From contig JAEOUA010000009.1 in the NCBI GenBank assembly GCA_016839555.1, positions 1-64,000 on the forward strand: 64,000 nucleotides of DNA, written 5' to 3'. The translations under genes and the position numbers were made by a program. The DNA is from Promethearchaeota archaeon (GTDB taxonomy: Archaea > Asgardarchaeota > Lokiarchaeia > Sigyniarchaeales > SOKP01). Shown here one piece after another: positions 53,981 to 63,352 of the stretch (position 1 is its first letter; every line of letters begins with the position of its first letter). The notes under the pieces are model-generated. The model saw only the letters and a program-made list of their open reading frames with translations. It did no database searches and was not told where the DNA came from.

Positions 53981-55513
53981 ATGAAACCAAAACTTAAACA
54001 TTTTTTAGCATTTGATGTTGGAGCGAGCTCGGGGAGGGCTATAGTAGGAACTCTTAATCATAAAAAATTAGTTTTAGATGAGATTTATCGCTTTCCTAAT
54101 CATGGGATAAAATTACATAACTCATATTATTGGAATTTATTAGAAATCTATTCTCAAATTATCAAAGCTATAAAAAAATATGTGAAGTTATATGAAAATA
54201 ACGTAGATGGGATAGGAATTGATACATGGGGAGTTGATTATGTTTTATTAGATAGAAACGATGAATTAGTAGGGTTAAGTTACCATTATCGCGATAATAG
54301 AACAAAAGGAATGCTTGACCATATGTTTAAACATGTACCTAAAGAAGAGATTTTTGCTAATACAGGTATACAATTTATGGAAATAAATACATCTACACAA
54401 TTGTTCTCACTTGTTTATAATAATTCACCTAAGTTAAATATATCAAAAACCCTTTTGATGGTTCCAGATTATTTGAATTTTTTATTAACTGGTAAAAAAT
54501 GTTCAGAATATACGATAGCATCAACCACACAGTTAGTTAATCCTAAAACATTGGATTGGTCGAAAACTATAATTAATAAGTTAGGTATAGATACAAATTT
54601 ATTCCAAAATCTGTGTAAACCAGGGACTGTAATAGGAAAAATTTATAAAGATATTGCTTGCGAAGTTAAAATTAAAAATGATACTAAAATTATTGCTCCT
54701 GCCTGTCATGATTCAGCAAGTGCAATTGCAGCAGTTCCTGTTAATATATTAAAGTATAAGCGAGGAGAATGGGCATATTTAAGTTCCGGCACTTGGAGTC
54801 TTTTAGGTGTAGAAATAGATCATCCAATAATTAACAATAAATCCTTAGAATATAACTTTACAAATGAGGGAGGTTTTGAAAACACTATAAGGTTCCTTAA
54901 GAATATAACGGGATTATGGATAATTCAAGAATGCAAAAAACTTTGGCAGAGTGATATTTCAAACCTAAATTGGGAAAAAATAATATCAAAAGCCTCAATA
55001 GCGAAACCATTTCAGTGTTTTATAAATCCTGATAATATTATTTTTCATAATCCTTCAAATATGATAAAAGCAATTCATAAATATTGTGAAGAGACTAATC
55101 AACACATTCCAATAACAATCGGCGAGATTGCACGAACAATTTTCGAAAGTCTTGCATTAAGATATAAGCAAATAGTGGAAAATTTAGAGGAAATTACCGA
55201 AAACAAAATAAAAGCACTCTATATCATAGGAGGTGGTGCTTCAAATGTTTTATTGAATCAATTTACTGCAAATTCCCTTAATATGCCTGTTATCACAGGT
55301 CCTATTGAAGCAACCGCGATAGGTAATATCTTAGTTCAAGCTAATGCTATTGGTTTTGTAAAAGATCTTAATGAAATAAGAGAAATCGTAAGAAATTCCT
55401 TTTCAATAAAAAAGTTTTATCCTAAGGATCAGAAAAATTGGAATTATGAATATGAAAAAATCAAAAAATTATTAAAAAAGAAATTTAATAAGTTTACCAC
55501 ATACTACTCTTAG
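53981..55513 (+). CDS. rhaB: L-rhamnulokinase (FGGY family)
   Basis: 510 residues. RhaB phosphorylates L-rhamnulose at O-1. FGGY motifs: AFDVGASSGRAIVGTLNHKK at the start, GIGIDTWGVDYVLLDRN, the sugar-binding HYRDNRTKGML, SGTWSLLGVEIDHPIIN, and the C-terminal ATP motif IGGGASNVLLNQFTANSL. The match to rhamnulokinase is supported by the neighbouring L-rhamnose isomerase gene and the rhamnosidase-like gene. No rhaD aldolase is seen in the window, so the pathway end is elsewhere. Stop is 1 base from the stop of the convergent rhamnosidase. Confidence 0.88.
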   Translation: MKPKLKHFLAFDVGASSGRAIVGTLNHKKLVLDEIYRFPNHGIKLHNSYYWNLLEIYSQIIKAIKKYVKLYENNVDGIGIDTWGVDYVLLDRNDELVGLSYHYRDNRTKGMLDHMFKHVPKEEIFANTGIQFMEINTSTQLFSLVYNNSPKLNISKTLLMVPDYLNFLLTGKKCSEYTIASTTQLVNPKTLDWSKTIINKLGIDTNLFQNLCKPGTVIGKIYKDIACEVKIKNDTKIIAPACHDSASAIAAVPVNILKYKRGEWAYLSSGTWSLLGVEIDHPIINNKSLEYNFTNEGGFENTIRFLKNITGLWIIQECKKLWQSDISNLNWEKIISKASIAKPFQCFINPDNIIFHNPSNMIKAIHKYCEETNQHIPITIGEIARTIFESLALRYKQIVENLEEITENKIKALYIIGGGASNVLLNQFTANSLNMPVITGPIEATAIGNILVQANAIGFVKDLNEIREIVRNSFSIKKFYPKDQKNWNYEYEKIKKLLKKKFNKFTTYYS

Positions 55514-55514
55514 G

Positions 55515-58500
55515 TTATGCTATTATAAATTTCCTCACAATCTTGATCAAAATAGGACCAATTAAGCCAGAGGACATAAGTTCCTTTTTATATTTATGGT
55601 TTATCCAATCCGGCCCTCCAGTTTTTCCATAACCAATTAATCTATTCCTTAAAGTTGGGGTAACTTCTATCTGAACTTCATTTTTTCCAATTTTCACCGA
55701 TGAGGTGATATCTTGTATATAAGGATAAGTTAATAAAGGTGGAAATTCTTCTCCATTCACTTCAATAATCCCAGCGTCATGGATATGTCCTATTGAAATT
55801 ATAACTCTATTCTCTTCTTGAAGTTGTTCTTTATTTATATCAAAATTAAATGAATATATAGCTTTACTTGAACAATATTTTAATTCTGGAATAGTTCTCC
55901 AATCCTTTAATTCCTGCATTTCTGTGGTAAATTTTTGATAATTTCCTAAATGATCTCGAAGGTTTGTTTCAAATCTAAAATTCTTTATCTCAATAGAGTA
56001 TAAATCATTTTCTCCAATATTTATAGATTTTTCATCTCCTTTATTTAACTTTATTGTATACCTTCCTGGAATATCGATATAACTTATTAAATGACTATTA
56101 TCTCTCTCAATTTTTAATTGAGATTCAATAACATAAGGCTCTTCAGTACCCTCTCTAAAATCTATCAAGAGAGCTTCATAAGGATAGAAGAATATATCCA
56201 TTTCAACATAATTTTCATATCTTCTATACTGAGTTGCTTGGAATATATTCCCTGACCAAGGATTTAAAATAAAAGGAATTTTTGTAGGATGAAAAAATTT
56301 TATTTTGACTCTTTTAGCTGAATTTTGGGAAGTTCTAAGAAAATAAAAATCATGAATGTCTGATTGTTTGTGAATGTAGTAAATTGAATCATGTGGTTTC
56401 TCAAACTGAATTCCGGGTTTAATTCCAAATCTTTCCAAAATAAGATTAGAAATCTTATTTTCATCATTACTTAAGAAAATTTTATTATTATAAAGTAAAT
56501 CTTTCATTATATTACTTATTTCTACATCATTCTTTTCATAATTTAAGAAACCTGGTTGTTTTAAAGGTATTGATTCAATAAATATTATTGGTATCCCATT
56601 ATTGGTGATCTCTTTAAGTTTTTTAGCCATAGCTAGTGAAATCTTTTTTAAATTTGGAATGATTAATATTTCCACCGCTGCTGATCCAATTATTAATTTA
56701 TTCTCTACCACTTTACTATTTAGGATAGCTTCCTCATTAACATGAATGTAATAATATCCATTTGAAGTTAAATCGTCAGTTAACCGGAGAAATGAAGAAA
56801 TCCATTGTTCATTATAGTCTAATTTATTAGAATCCTTCACATGTGCATTAAATGCATCTTTCGCAATTTTAGCATCATATTCGTCTAAATATCCTCCAAC
56901 TAATTCCTCCCTTTTTAAAACATTATCACTATAGTTAAATAGGGGATAAAATAATGCAATATTGCAAATTATCTTTCCCAGCTGCAACATATATTGACAC
57001 CTTGAAATGTATTTATTTAATATTGGAAAGAATTCCCAGAAGGGATTATTTCTACTAAAATTCGAAGAATAATTAACTATTGATGGCATATATGGTGTAG
57101 AGAACCCGCAAAATCCAGGATATGGGAAATGAGGATTTTGATAAGGAAATCCATGATAGATCATTTGATTAACTCCAGAAGAAAATAATTTATCAGCTGC
57201 AACTTTCCACTTTAAGGGGGTAGTCATATAGTCTCTTTGATTCCAAACCATTGATTCTGCTGTAATGATCTGTTTATTGTAAATAATACCAGCAGAGCTA
57301 GCTAATTTTAAAAAGTCATTAATTCCACCAGCATATAATTGTTCCGTTTCGGGTATATGAGAAAGTCCAAAGGCTTTCAGAGTATCCGCTCTTATTCCAT
57401 AACTTTGAATTCTATTTTTTAGATTGTTTTTCTCAGCCCATTCTGTCACATTTTGCACATAATTTTCACAAAAAAGGTCTGAAATGGTTAATTCATAATC
57501 ATAACGAATTTTATCCCCAATATCATCTATTAAATCAAATCCTGGAATCATTTCATATCTTATCCGTCGATTTTTATTATCTCTATTCGGAACAAAGCAA
57601 ATAGGTAGATATGGTTTGAGATCGTACCCTCTTCTTCTTTTAAACTCTGAAAGGAATCCATCTGTCCATAGCCAATTAGATGCTAATTCAAAACTGTCCG
57701 TAAAGAAAGCTCTCAAAGTTTTACCAAAATGATGGCCAAAATATTTTTTCGCTTCTCCTAAATGTGATTTAAGATGAAATTTTATAGGTGTAGAGGCCAA
57801 ATGATCAATAACTAAGCTAATTTTGTTAACTTCCGACTTACAATCTGCTAAAGGACTAATTCCTGAAGGTTTGCTAAAAAATGAAAAAATTTGCCATGTT
57901 CCTTGAGGCACCTTCCAATTCAAAATATTATCCTTATTAACCTTATCTGTTAAATCAATGAGAGAATCTTTATCTAAATAGGTTCTCTCTATTCTTTTAA
58001 ATCTGATCTTTCCTGGACTTTCCAATGGTTTAGCAGCAGAAACAGCAACCAACTTATTATCTTGGCTAAAATCTGCTATAAGAGATAATCCTTGACTAGG
58101 GGGTTCTACGACTTCAGGGAGTTTTCCAGAATAATTTAATGGACCCTCGATAGTTTTTTGTCCAATCATCAACGTCTTCATAGAATCTGTTTTTTTGATA
58201 TGAGTACCACCTAATGGCCAAGAGGAACCAATTGTCAAATCTATAATCATATCTCTTTTCTCTGCTTCATCCAATACAGATTTAATCATTTGATAATAAT
58301 ATGGCTGCATATATCTATGCGATCGTTTTGCTCGTTCCATATCTGTTTTTTCCAAATCAAAAGGAGAGCCAATCATAAAAACCTGTATTTCTGCTCCAAG
58401 AAAACCAACATTATCTAATTCTTGAACTTCTTTTACTAACTCATTTTCATTAACATCTAAACCTGTCCACCACCACCTAACCATAGGTCTTGAGAATTTT

Positions 58501-58547
58501 GGAGGATTTTTAAATTCTTCAACTTTAAAACTTCTATCTTCCAACAT
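55515..58547 (-). CDS. GH106-like alpha-L-rhamnosidase
   Basis: 1010 residues. The N-terminal catalytic barrel opens with RPMVRWWWTGLDVNENELVK and LDNVGFLGAEIQVFMIG, the pattern of GH106 glycoside hydrolases, which release terminal alpha-L-rhamnose. Other barrel pieces are LTIGSSWPLGGTHI, FFTDSFELASNWLWTDGFLS and AESMVWNQRDYMTTPLKWKV. The last ~250 residues look like beta-sandwich accessory domains. I see no signal peptide, so it likely acts on rhamnosides inside the cell after uptake. It is flanked by rhaB and rhaA on the opposite strand. Family by motif; rhamnose specificity supported by context. Confidence 0.82.
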   Translation of the reverse strand: MLEDRSFKVEEFKNPPKFSRPMVRWWWTGLDVNENELVKEVQELDNVGFLGAEIQVFMIGSPFDLEKTDMERAKRSHRYMQPYYYQMIKSVLDEAEKRDMIIDLTIGSSWPLGGTHIKKTDSMKTLMIGQKTIEGPLNYSGKLPEVVEPPSQGLSLIADFSQDNKLVAVSAAKPLESPGKIRFKRIERTYLDKDSLIDLTDKVNKDNILNWKVPQGTWQIFSFFSKPSGISPLADCKSEVNKISLVIDHLASTPIKFHLKSHLGEAKKYFGHHFGKTLRAFFTDSFELASNWLWTDGFLSEFKRRRGYDLKPYLPICFVPNRDNKNRRIRYEMIPGFDLIDDIGDKIRYDYELTISDLFCENYVQNVTEWAEKNNLKNRIQSYGIRADTLKAFGLSHIPETEQLYAGGINDFLKLASSAGIIYNKQIITAESMVWNQRDYMTTPLKWKVAADKLFSSGVNQMIYHGFPYQNPHFPYPGFCGFSTPYMPSIVNYSSNFSRNNPFWEFFPILNKYISRCQYMLQLGKIICNIALFYPLFNYSDNVLKREELVGGYLDEYDAKIAKDAFNAHVKDSNKLDYNEQWISSFLRLTDDLTSNGYYYIHVNEEAILNSKVVENKLIIGSAAVEILIIPNLKKISLAMAKKLKEITNNGIPIIFIESIPLKQPGFLNYEKNDVEISNIMKDLLYNNKIFLSNDENKISNLILERFGIKPGIQFEKPHDSIYYIHKQSDIHDFYFLRTSQNSAKRVKIKFFHPTKIPFILNPWSGNIFQATQYRRYENYVEMDIFFYPYEALLIDFREGTEEPYVIESQLKIERDNSHLISYIDIPGRYTIKLNKGDEKSINIGENDLYSIEIKNFRFETNLRDHLGNYQKFTTEMQELKDWRTIPELKYCSSKAIYSFNFDINKEQLQEENRVIISIGHIHDAGIIEVNGEEFPPLLTYPYIQDITSSVKIGKNEVQIEVTPTLRNRLIGYGKTGGPDWINHKYKKELMSSGLIGPILIKIVRKFIIA

Positions 58548-58732
58548 TTTTTATCTCCACTAATTTTTCTAAGTAATTTTATATCATAAATTAAAAAAAA
58601 ATTAAAATTAGAGAGCAATAATTCTAATACTGAATAAACTTTATTATAATATTTAAATATCAATTGTAATATAATAAATTTTTTTCAAAAATGTTTGGAT
58701 AATATATTTGAATTTTATTAAAAGCTCATAAA

Positions 58733-60010
58733 ATGAGAGAGATCATGAATATTGGTCAAATACATAATTCATATGAAATCGCAGAGGAAAGATATAACCA
58801 ATTTGGTATTAACATTAATGATGTCATTGAGCAATTAGAAAACATAAGTCTTTCAATCAATTGTTGGCAAGGGGATGATGTGAGAGGATTTGAAGTACCA
58901 AATTTAGAATCAGTTAGAGGTGATATTTTAGCTACAGGAAATTATATTGGAAAAGCGACAAATATTACAGAGCTTCAAGCAGATCTCAAAATGGCAATTT
59001 CATTAATACCCGGCTCTCATAGGATTAATTTACATGCAATTTATGGCGATTTTGAAGAAAAGTCTATAGATCGAGATAAAATTGAGATAAAACATTTTCA
59101 AAAATGGATAGAATGGGCAAAAAGGGAAAATTTAAAATTAGATTTCAACTCTACTTTATTTTCTCATCCGAAGGCGGATTCTGGATTTACTTTAAGCTCC
59201 AAATCTCCTGAAATCCGTAAATTCTGGATTACACATGTACAGAATTGCCGTGAGATTAGTGCCAAAATTGGAAAGCAATTAAATGATAAAGTGATTCATA
59301 ATATTTGGATTCCTGATGGGTCGAAGGATATTCCTGTTGATCGATTAGGTCATAGAAAGTTATTAAATGATTCATTAGATGAAATTTTCACGCAAAAGTT
59401 GAATTCAAACTTCATGCAAGATGCCTTAGAAGGTAAATTATTTGGGATCGGTAGTGAAGCTTTTGTTGTTGGTAGTTATGATTTTTATTTAAGCTACGCT
59501 ATAAAGAATAATATAATTATAACACTTGATTCAGGTCATTTTCATCCAACTGAATCCATTGCAGATAAAATTTCAGCAATTCTACCTTTTGTTAAGGGAA
59601 TTTTGCTTCATATCAGTAGAGGAATACATTGGGACAGTGATCATATTCCAATCTTGAATGACGAATTAATTCAAATCGCTGAAGAAGTGGTTCGAGTGAG
59701 AGAAATGAATAAAATTTTCTTAGCATTAGATTTCTTTGACGCATCTATAAATAGATTAGCAGCTTGGGTTATAGGAGCTCGATCAACCTTAAAAAGCTTT
59801 TTATATTCTCTACTTCAACCTTGGGAACTTTTACTTGAATATGAGGAACAAGATAAGCATTTTCAACGATTAGCACTATTAGAGGAACTTAAAACCCTTC
59901 CATTTGGCTCAGTTTGGGATTATTATTGCTACAAACATGATGTTCCTATTGGAACAGAATGGTTTTCTCATATTGAAGATTATGAGAAAAATATACTGAA
60001 GAAAAGGTAG
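58733..60010 (+). CDS. rhaA: L-rhamnose isomerase
   Basis: 425 residues strongly resembling bacterial RhaA (E. coli type): CWQGDDVRGFEVPN, ATGNYIGKA, RINLHAIYGD, DFNSTLFSHP, NIWIPDGSKDIPVDRL, LDSGHFHPTESIADKISAIL, HISRGIHWDSDHIPILND and LDFFDASINRLAAWVIG. The metal-binding residues are in the last three motifs. It converts L-rhamnose to L-rhamnulose. The strong likeness to bacterial sequences suggests gene transfer, an inference. Start ATG 58733; the divergent partner is the rhamnosidase gene, with ~185 bases between. Confidence 0.95.
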   Translation: MREIMNIGQIHNSYEIAEERYNQFGININDVIEQLENISLSINCWQGDDVRGFEVPNLESVRGDILATGNYIGKATNITELQADLKMAISLIPGSHRINLHAIYGDFEEKSIDRDKIEIKHFQKWIEWAKRENLKLDFNSTLFSHPKADSGFTLSSKSPEIRKFWITHVQNCREISAKIGKQLNDKVIHNIWIPDGSKDIPVDRLGHRKLLNDSLDEIFTQKLNSNFMQDALEGKLFGIGSEAFVVGSYDFYLSYAIKNNIIITLDSGHFHPTESIADKISAILPFVKGILLHISRGIHWDSDHIPILNDELIQIAEEVVRVREMNKIFLALDFFDASINRLAAWVIGARSTLKSFLYSLLQPWELLLEYEEQDKHFQRLALLEELKTLPFGSVWDYYCYKHDVPIGTEWFSHIEDYEKNILKKR

Positions 60011-60374
60011 TATATACAAAAGGAATGAATGAAAAATTTCTCGAAGCAAATCTTTTATACTAAAAACTCATCGATTTAACTTTTTCTGATGCAATATTAG
60101 AAAAGGATATTGGTGGGAGATAAATATTATTTAAATTTTTTGAATATTTATTCCTTTTTTCAAAAATCTTTTTTTGAATTTCTGAATTATTATTCATTCC
60201 ATTTAGAATAATTATTCATTTCAATAATCTCACCTATCAATTTCATAAATAAAATAGTAATTTTTTAATAATCCCATTAATAATTTATAACAATCCTATT
60301 ATGCTTTTTTTTAGGAAATTGAAAATCATAAAATATAAAAACACATAGTAAAAAACAAAAAGAGGATAAAAAAG
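60011..60374. other. Intergenic region before the hydrogenase operon
   Basis: About 360 AT-rich bases. Two similar 15-20-base direct repeats lie at about 60182-60222, both containing gaat(a/t)attattcatt. A TATA-like aaatataaaa lies at 60331-60340, 35 bases before the vhuG ATG. AGAGGA (60361-60366) is a weak Shine-Dalgarno. No other gene is seen. Confidence 0.5.
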
Positions 60375-61737
60375 ATGCCAGTTAAAGTAGCCTTTATGCA
60401 ATACGGGCATATATCTCATATAGCTGGGGCGAATATCGGACTGCTGGGGCTGTCATCAATCCTTATTGAACGCACATTTAGGATTGCTTGACATTCTTCC
60501 GGCACTGGATATTGTATATTGGCCTGCAGTGGTAGATTTTAAGTTAGACTCCTTAGAAGCGCGACCTGACGGTGATGTTTTAGTGGGATTCATTGAAGGT
60601 TCCATTAGAACAAATGAGGATTATCATAGTGTAAAATTAATGAGAGAGAAATGCCAATTAATTATCAGTTTTGGTTCTTGTGCCTGTTATGGAAATGTAC
60701 ATGGATTAGGAAACGAATGGAAAAAAGAAGAGTTAGTCAAGAGAAAATTTGTTGAAGCGGAGAGCATTGCAGATGAGAATCCATCAGAACCCACCGAACA
60801 TGTACCAGGTTTCAGAGATTACTTAGTTGTAGTAGATGATGTTATTGATGTTGATGCTTATATCTCAGGATGTCCACCAAAGCCAGAACAAATCGTTAGC
60901 GCTGTTCAATTTCTACTAGGTCAAAAGGATTTTCCGATGCAAGAGAGCGCTTTTTGCAACCAATGTCCATTAAATGAAGATGGATGCATCTTGGATGCAA
61001 GAGTGCTTTGTTTCGGACCAATAACCAGTGTAGGATGTTCATTAAAATGTCCTGGTGAGGGTAATCCTTGTGTAGGATGTTTTGGTCCTTCAAAAATAGC
61101 TCATTCCAGAGCAGACAAATTAATTGAGAAGACATCCGATATATCAAGTATAAGTTCCGGTGAAAAGAAAGCTATGTATGAATTCTTATCCTTATACTTA
61201 AATGTACCGTTGATGGCAGGATTTGATTTATCAGCAGATATCTTAAAGCAAATTAAATTGAAAGGAGAAGCTCAAACACCATTAACTTCGCTTAATGATA
61301 AGGCACAAGCAGTTGCTACAAATATATTGAAATATCTTAAAGATCATCCCGAGTTTCATGAAATTTCGAATGTATGTGATACATGCCCTAGAATCATAAG
61401 AAGCAATTCTACAATGACACGCGTCAAGAGAGATTATGAAGGTCTCCCGAATCAAGAAGAATGCTTTATAGAGCAAGGATATATTTGTATGGGGCTTGTT
61501 ACAAATGCTGGGTGTGGAGGAATGTGTATTAAGGTGAATGCTCCCTGTACTGGCTGTTATGGTCAAACAGAATGGGTTGCAGATCAAGCTTCTCGATTTG
61601 CTGAGACTGCAATCAAAGGTTTCAATGTTGAATTATCAAAAGATGAATTATTACGCCAAGTAAAGGATCATATTGGAACTTTCCAGAAATTTACCTTGGC
61701 AAAAAATAAAGAATTTACAAAAAAGGTGCATGAATAA
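60375..61737 (+). CDS. vhuG: F420-non-reducing [NiFe] hydrogenase small subunit, frame-disrupted
   Basis: VhuG/MvhG carries [4Fe-4S] clusters from the NiFe site to MvhD/HdrA. The N-terminus MPVKVAFMQY is read from ATG 60375. The proximal-cluster motif SDCWGCHQSLLNAHLGLLD lies one base out of frame at 60436; frame 0 continues to a TGA at 60489. The join requires a +1 shift in 60424-60435, where GGGG (60426-60429) is a likely indel site, or a 31-base insertion. The rest is coherent to 61737. Two homologous Cys-rich blocks follow: CNQCPLN...PCVGCFG and CDTCPR...PCTGCYG; family members as I recall have one, in about 300 residues, versus about 453 here. vhuA follows. Confidence 0.85.
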
Positions 61738-61738
61738 A

Positions 61739-63043
61739 ATGGTAAAAGAAATAAAAGTAGAGCCAGTCACTCGATTAGAGGGGCATGGTGATTTACATGT
61801 AGTCATTGGCGATGATGGAAAGGTCAAAGATGTTCAATTTAATATAACCTCCACGAGATTCTTTGAGAAATTTGTGGAGGGGAGATATTGCGAACATGTA
61901 CCGCGAATTACTCCAAGAATCTGCGGGATTTGTCCGATTCCACATCATCTTACACCAACTAAAGCGGTTGAAGATGCATGGGATGTGGAAATTCCTGAAC
62001 CCGCATATAAACTAAGGCAATTATTCATCAATGCAAAGCAATACTCCTCTCATCTATTGCATTTTTATGCATTAGCTGCCCCAGACTTTTTAGTAGGCCC
62101 GTTTGCAGATCCCGCATTGAGAAATGTGGTGCATGTGATTAATAAAATGCCTGATGTGGGGAAAATGGCCTTAAAGATGATGGATTTTGGGCAGAAATTA
62201 TGCCAAGAGATTGGGGGTAAGTCAGTGCATCCAATCTCCGCAATTGTAGGCGGTATGAAAAAACCGATGGATGAGAGTGCCCGCGATAAATTCTTAAAAA
62301 AGGTCGATGAGCAAATCGAATTTACTAAAAAGACAGTAGAGATTGGATTAAAAGTTGTGGAAGATTATTGGGACGTCGTGGCAAACGTTGGAGTTGTGCC
62401 TACTTATTATTTAGCCTTAACGAAGAATGGTGTCCATGATATCTATGATGGTGATATTAGAGTTGTTACCCCAGATGGCAAAAAATTAGATTATGATGTG
62501 CATGATTATTTGGAGGTAATTGGTGAACATATACCGAAGCATTCATATGCAACTCATACCTACTATAAACCTGCGGGATATCCGGAGGGTATTTATCGAG
62601 CAAATTGTCTTGCAATGATCAATGCTGCTGATAAAATGGCGACTCCCTTAGCTCAAGAAGCACTAGAGACGTTTAGAGCGAAATTAGGTGAAATTTCTCA
62701 TCATACATTTGCGTATCATTGGGCGAGATTGATTGAGACGGTAGAAGCTATTGAAAACGTTAAAACTTTGTTAGAAGATCCCGATATTGTGAATCCTGAT
62801 TGTAAAACTTTAGATGTTGAGCCGAAGGAAGGAGTGGGAGTAGGAATCACTGAAGCTCCACGTGGGTTGCTTGTTTACAATATATGGTCAGACGCTGAAG
62901 GAATCTGTAAGAAATTGAATCTCATGGTTGCAACTAATCATAATATCGCCGGCATTGAAAAATCATTGATGCATACTGCAAAACAAGTATTTGAACAAAA
63001 TGCTTTAGACGGATTAAAATTACCAGATCCCTGGATAAAATAA
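61739..63043 (+). CDS. vhuA: F420-non-reducing [NiFe] hydrogenase large subunit, C-terminally split
   Basis: VhuA/MvhA (434 residues) binds the NiFe centre. The N-terminal L1 motif is RICGICPIPHHLTP (about 60-75), with both nickel cysteines. RLEGHGDLHVVIGDDGKVK is the classical beginning. The C-terminal motif DPCxxCxxH is absent: the protein ends LDGLKLPDPWIK. It is supplied in trans by VhuU, encoded 43 bases downstream, as in selenium-type methanogen hydrogenases. I chose ATG 61739 (MVKEIKVEP) which overlaps the vhuG stop region; GGTG is ten bases before. An upstream ATG (61730) is also possible. Confidence 0.95.
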   Translation: MVKEIKVEPVTRLEGHGDLHVVIGDDGKVKDVQFNITSTRFFEKFVEGRYCEHVPRITPRICGICPIPHHLTPTKAVEDAWDVEIPEPAYKLRQLFINAKQYSSHLLHFYALAAPDFLVGPFADPALRNVVHVINKMPDVGKMALKMMDFGQKLCQEIGGKSVHPISAIVGGMKKPMDESARDKFLKKVDEQIEFTKKTVEIGLKVVEDYWDVVANVGVVPTYYLALTKNGVHDIYDGDIRVVTPDGKKLDYDVHDYLEVIGEHIPKHSYATHTYYKPAGYPEGIYRANCLAMINAADKMATPLAQEALETFRAKLGEISHHTFAYHWARLIETVEAIENVKTLLEDPDIVNPDCKTLDVEPKEGVGVGITEAPRGLLVYNIWSDAEGICKKLNLMVATNHNIAGIEKSLMHTAKQVFEQNALDGLKLPDPWIK

Positions 63044-63085
63044 ACTTGTAAACAATTATAAAAAATTTAAAAAGTGATAATAAAA

Positions 63086-63238
63086 ATGGGTGAAGAAGTA
63101 GACGAAGGGTTAGTAAATCTCTTGGAAATGATAGTCAGATGTTATGATTGCTGACTATCGTGCGCCGCTCACATCACGGTTGTTGATGAAGAGGGCAAAG
63201 AGCTTTACTCTCGAAAATTGAATGTTGGTTTAGGATGA
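63086..63238 (+). CDS. vhuU: VhuU, selenocysteine-containing C-terminal piece of the hydrogenase large subunit
   Basis: Reading ATG 63086 and treating TGA 63152-63154 as selenocysteine gives 50 residues and ends at TGA 63236. The protein reads MGEEVDEGLVNLLEMIVRC, then YDCULSCAAH (Sec23, Cys26, His29), then ITVVDEEGKELYSRKLNVGL. This matches the large-subunit L2 motif D-P-C-x-x-C-x-x-H with Sec at the nickel-binding Cys and with Pro changed to Cys22. In Methanococcus the same split selenoprotein is called VhuU, and Lokiarchaeota are known to encode VhuU selenoproteins. A gene finder would miss it. GTGAT precedes the ATG. Sec insertion needs SelB, tRNA-Sec and a SECIS element (see 63254). Confidence 0.88.
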
Positions 63239-63253
63239 AATATTCAATAAAAA

Positions 63254-63301
63254 TTATAGATTGAATATGACTGCCCATGCCCGGGTTAAAACCAATAATA
63301 A
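63254..63301 (+). promoter_or_regulatory. Candidate 3' SECIS-like hairpin of vhuU
   Basis: In the 114-base gap between vhuU and hdrC: 63254-63257 (ttat) can pair with 63298-63301 and 63260-63263 (attg) with 63293-63296 (caat). An apical stem pairs 63273-63276 (gccc) with 63283-63286 (gggt) around atgccc. GC content rises locally to the highest in the gap. An ATGA sits at 63267-63270 and a run of four A at 63288-63291, elements that resemble SECIS core and A-rich sites. The match to either archaeal or eukaryotic SECIS consensus is not clean. Confidence 0.4.
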
Positions 63302-63352
63302 TGATGGAAAAATAAATCAAAGAAAATAAACAATTAAATAAAGTGATAAAAT

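Noticed and set aside
60405..60435. Archaeal intron in vhuG
   Set aside because: A 31-base segment is too short for the usual bulge-helix-bulge introns, and I could not fold exon-intron junctions into that motif. A homopolymer indel explains the frame.
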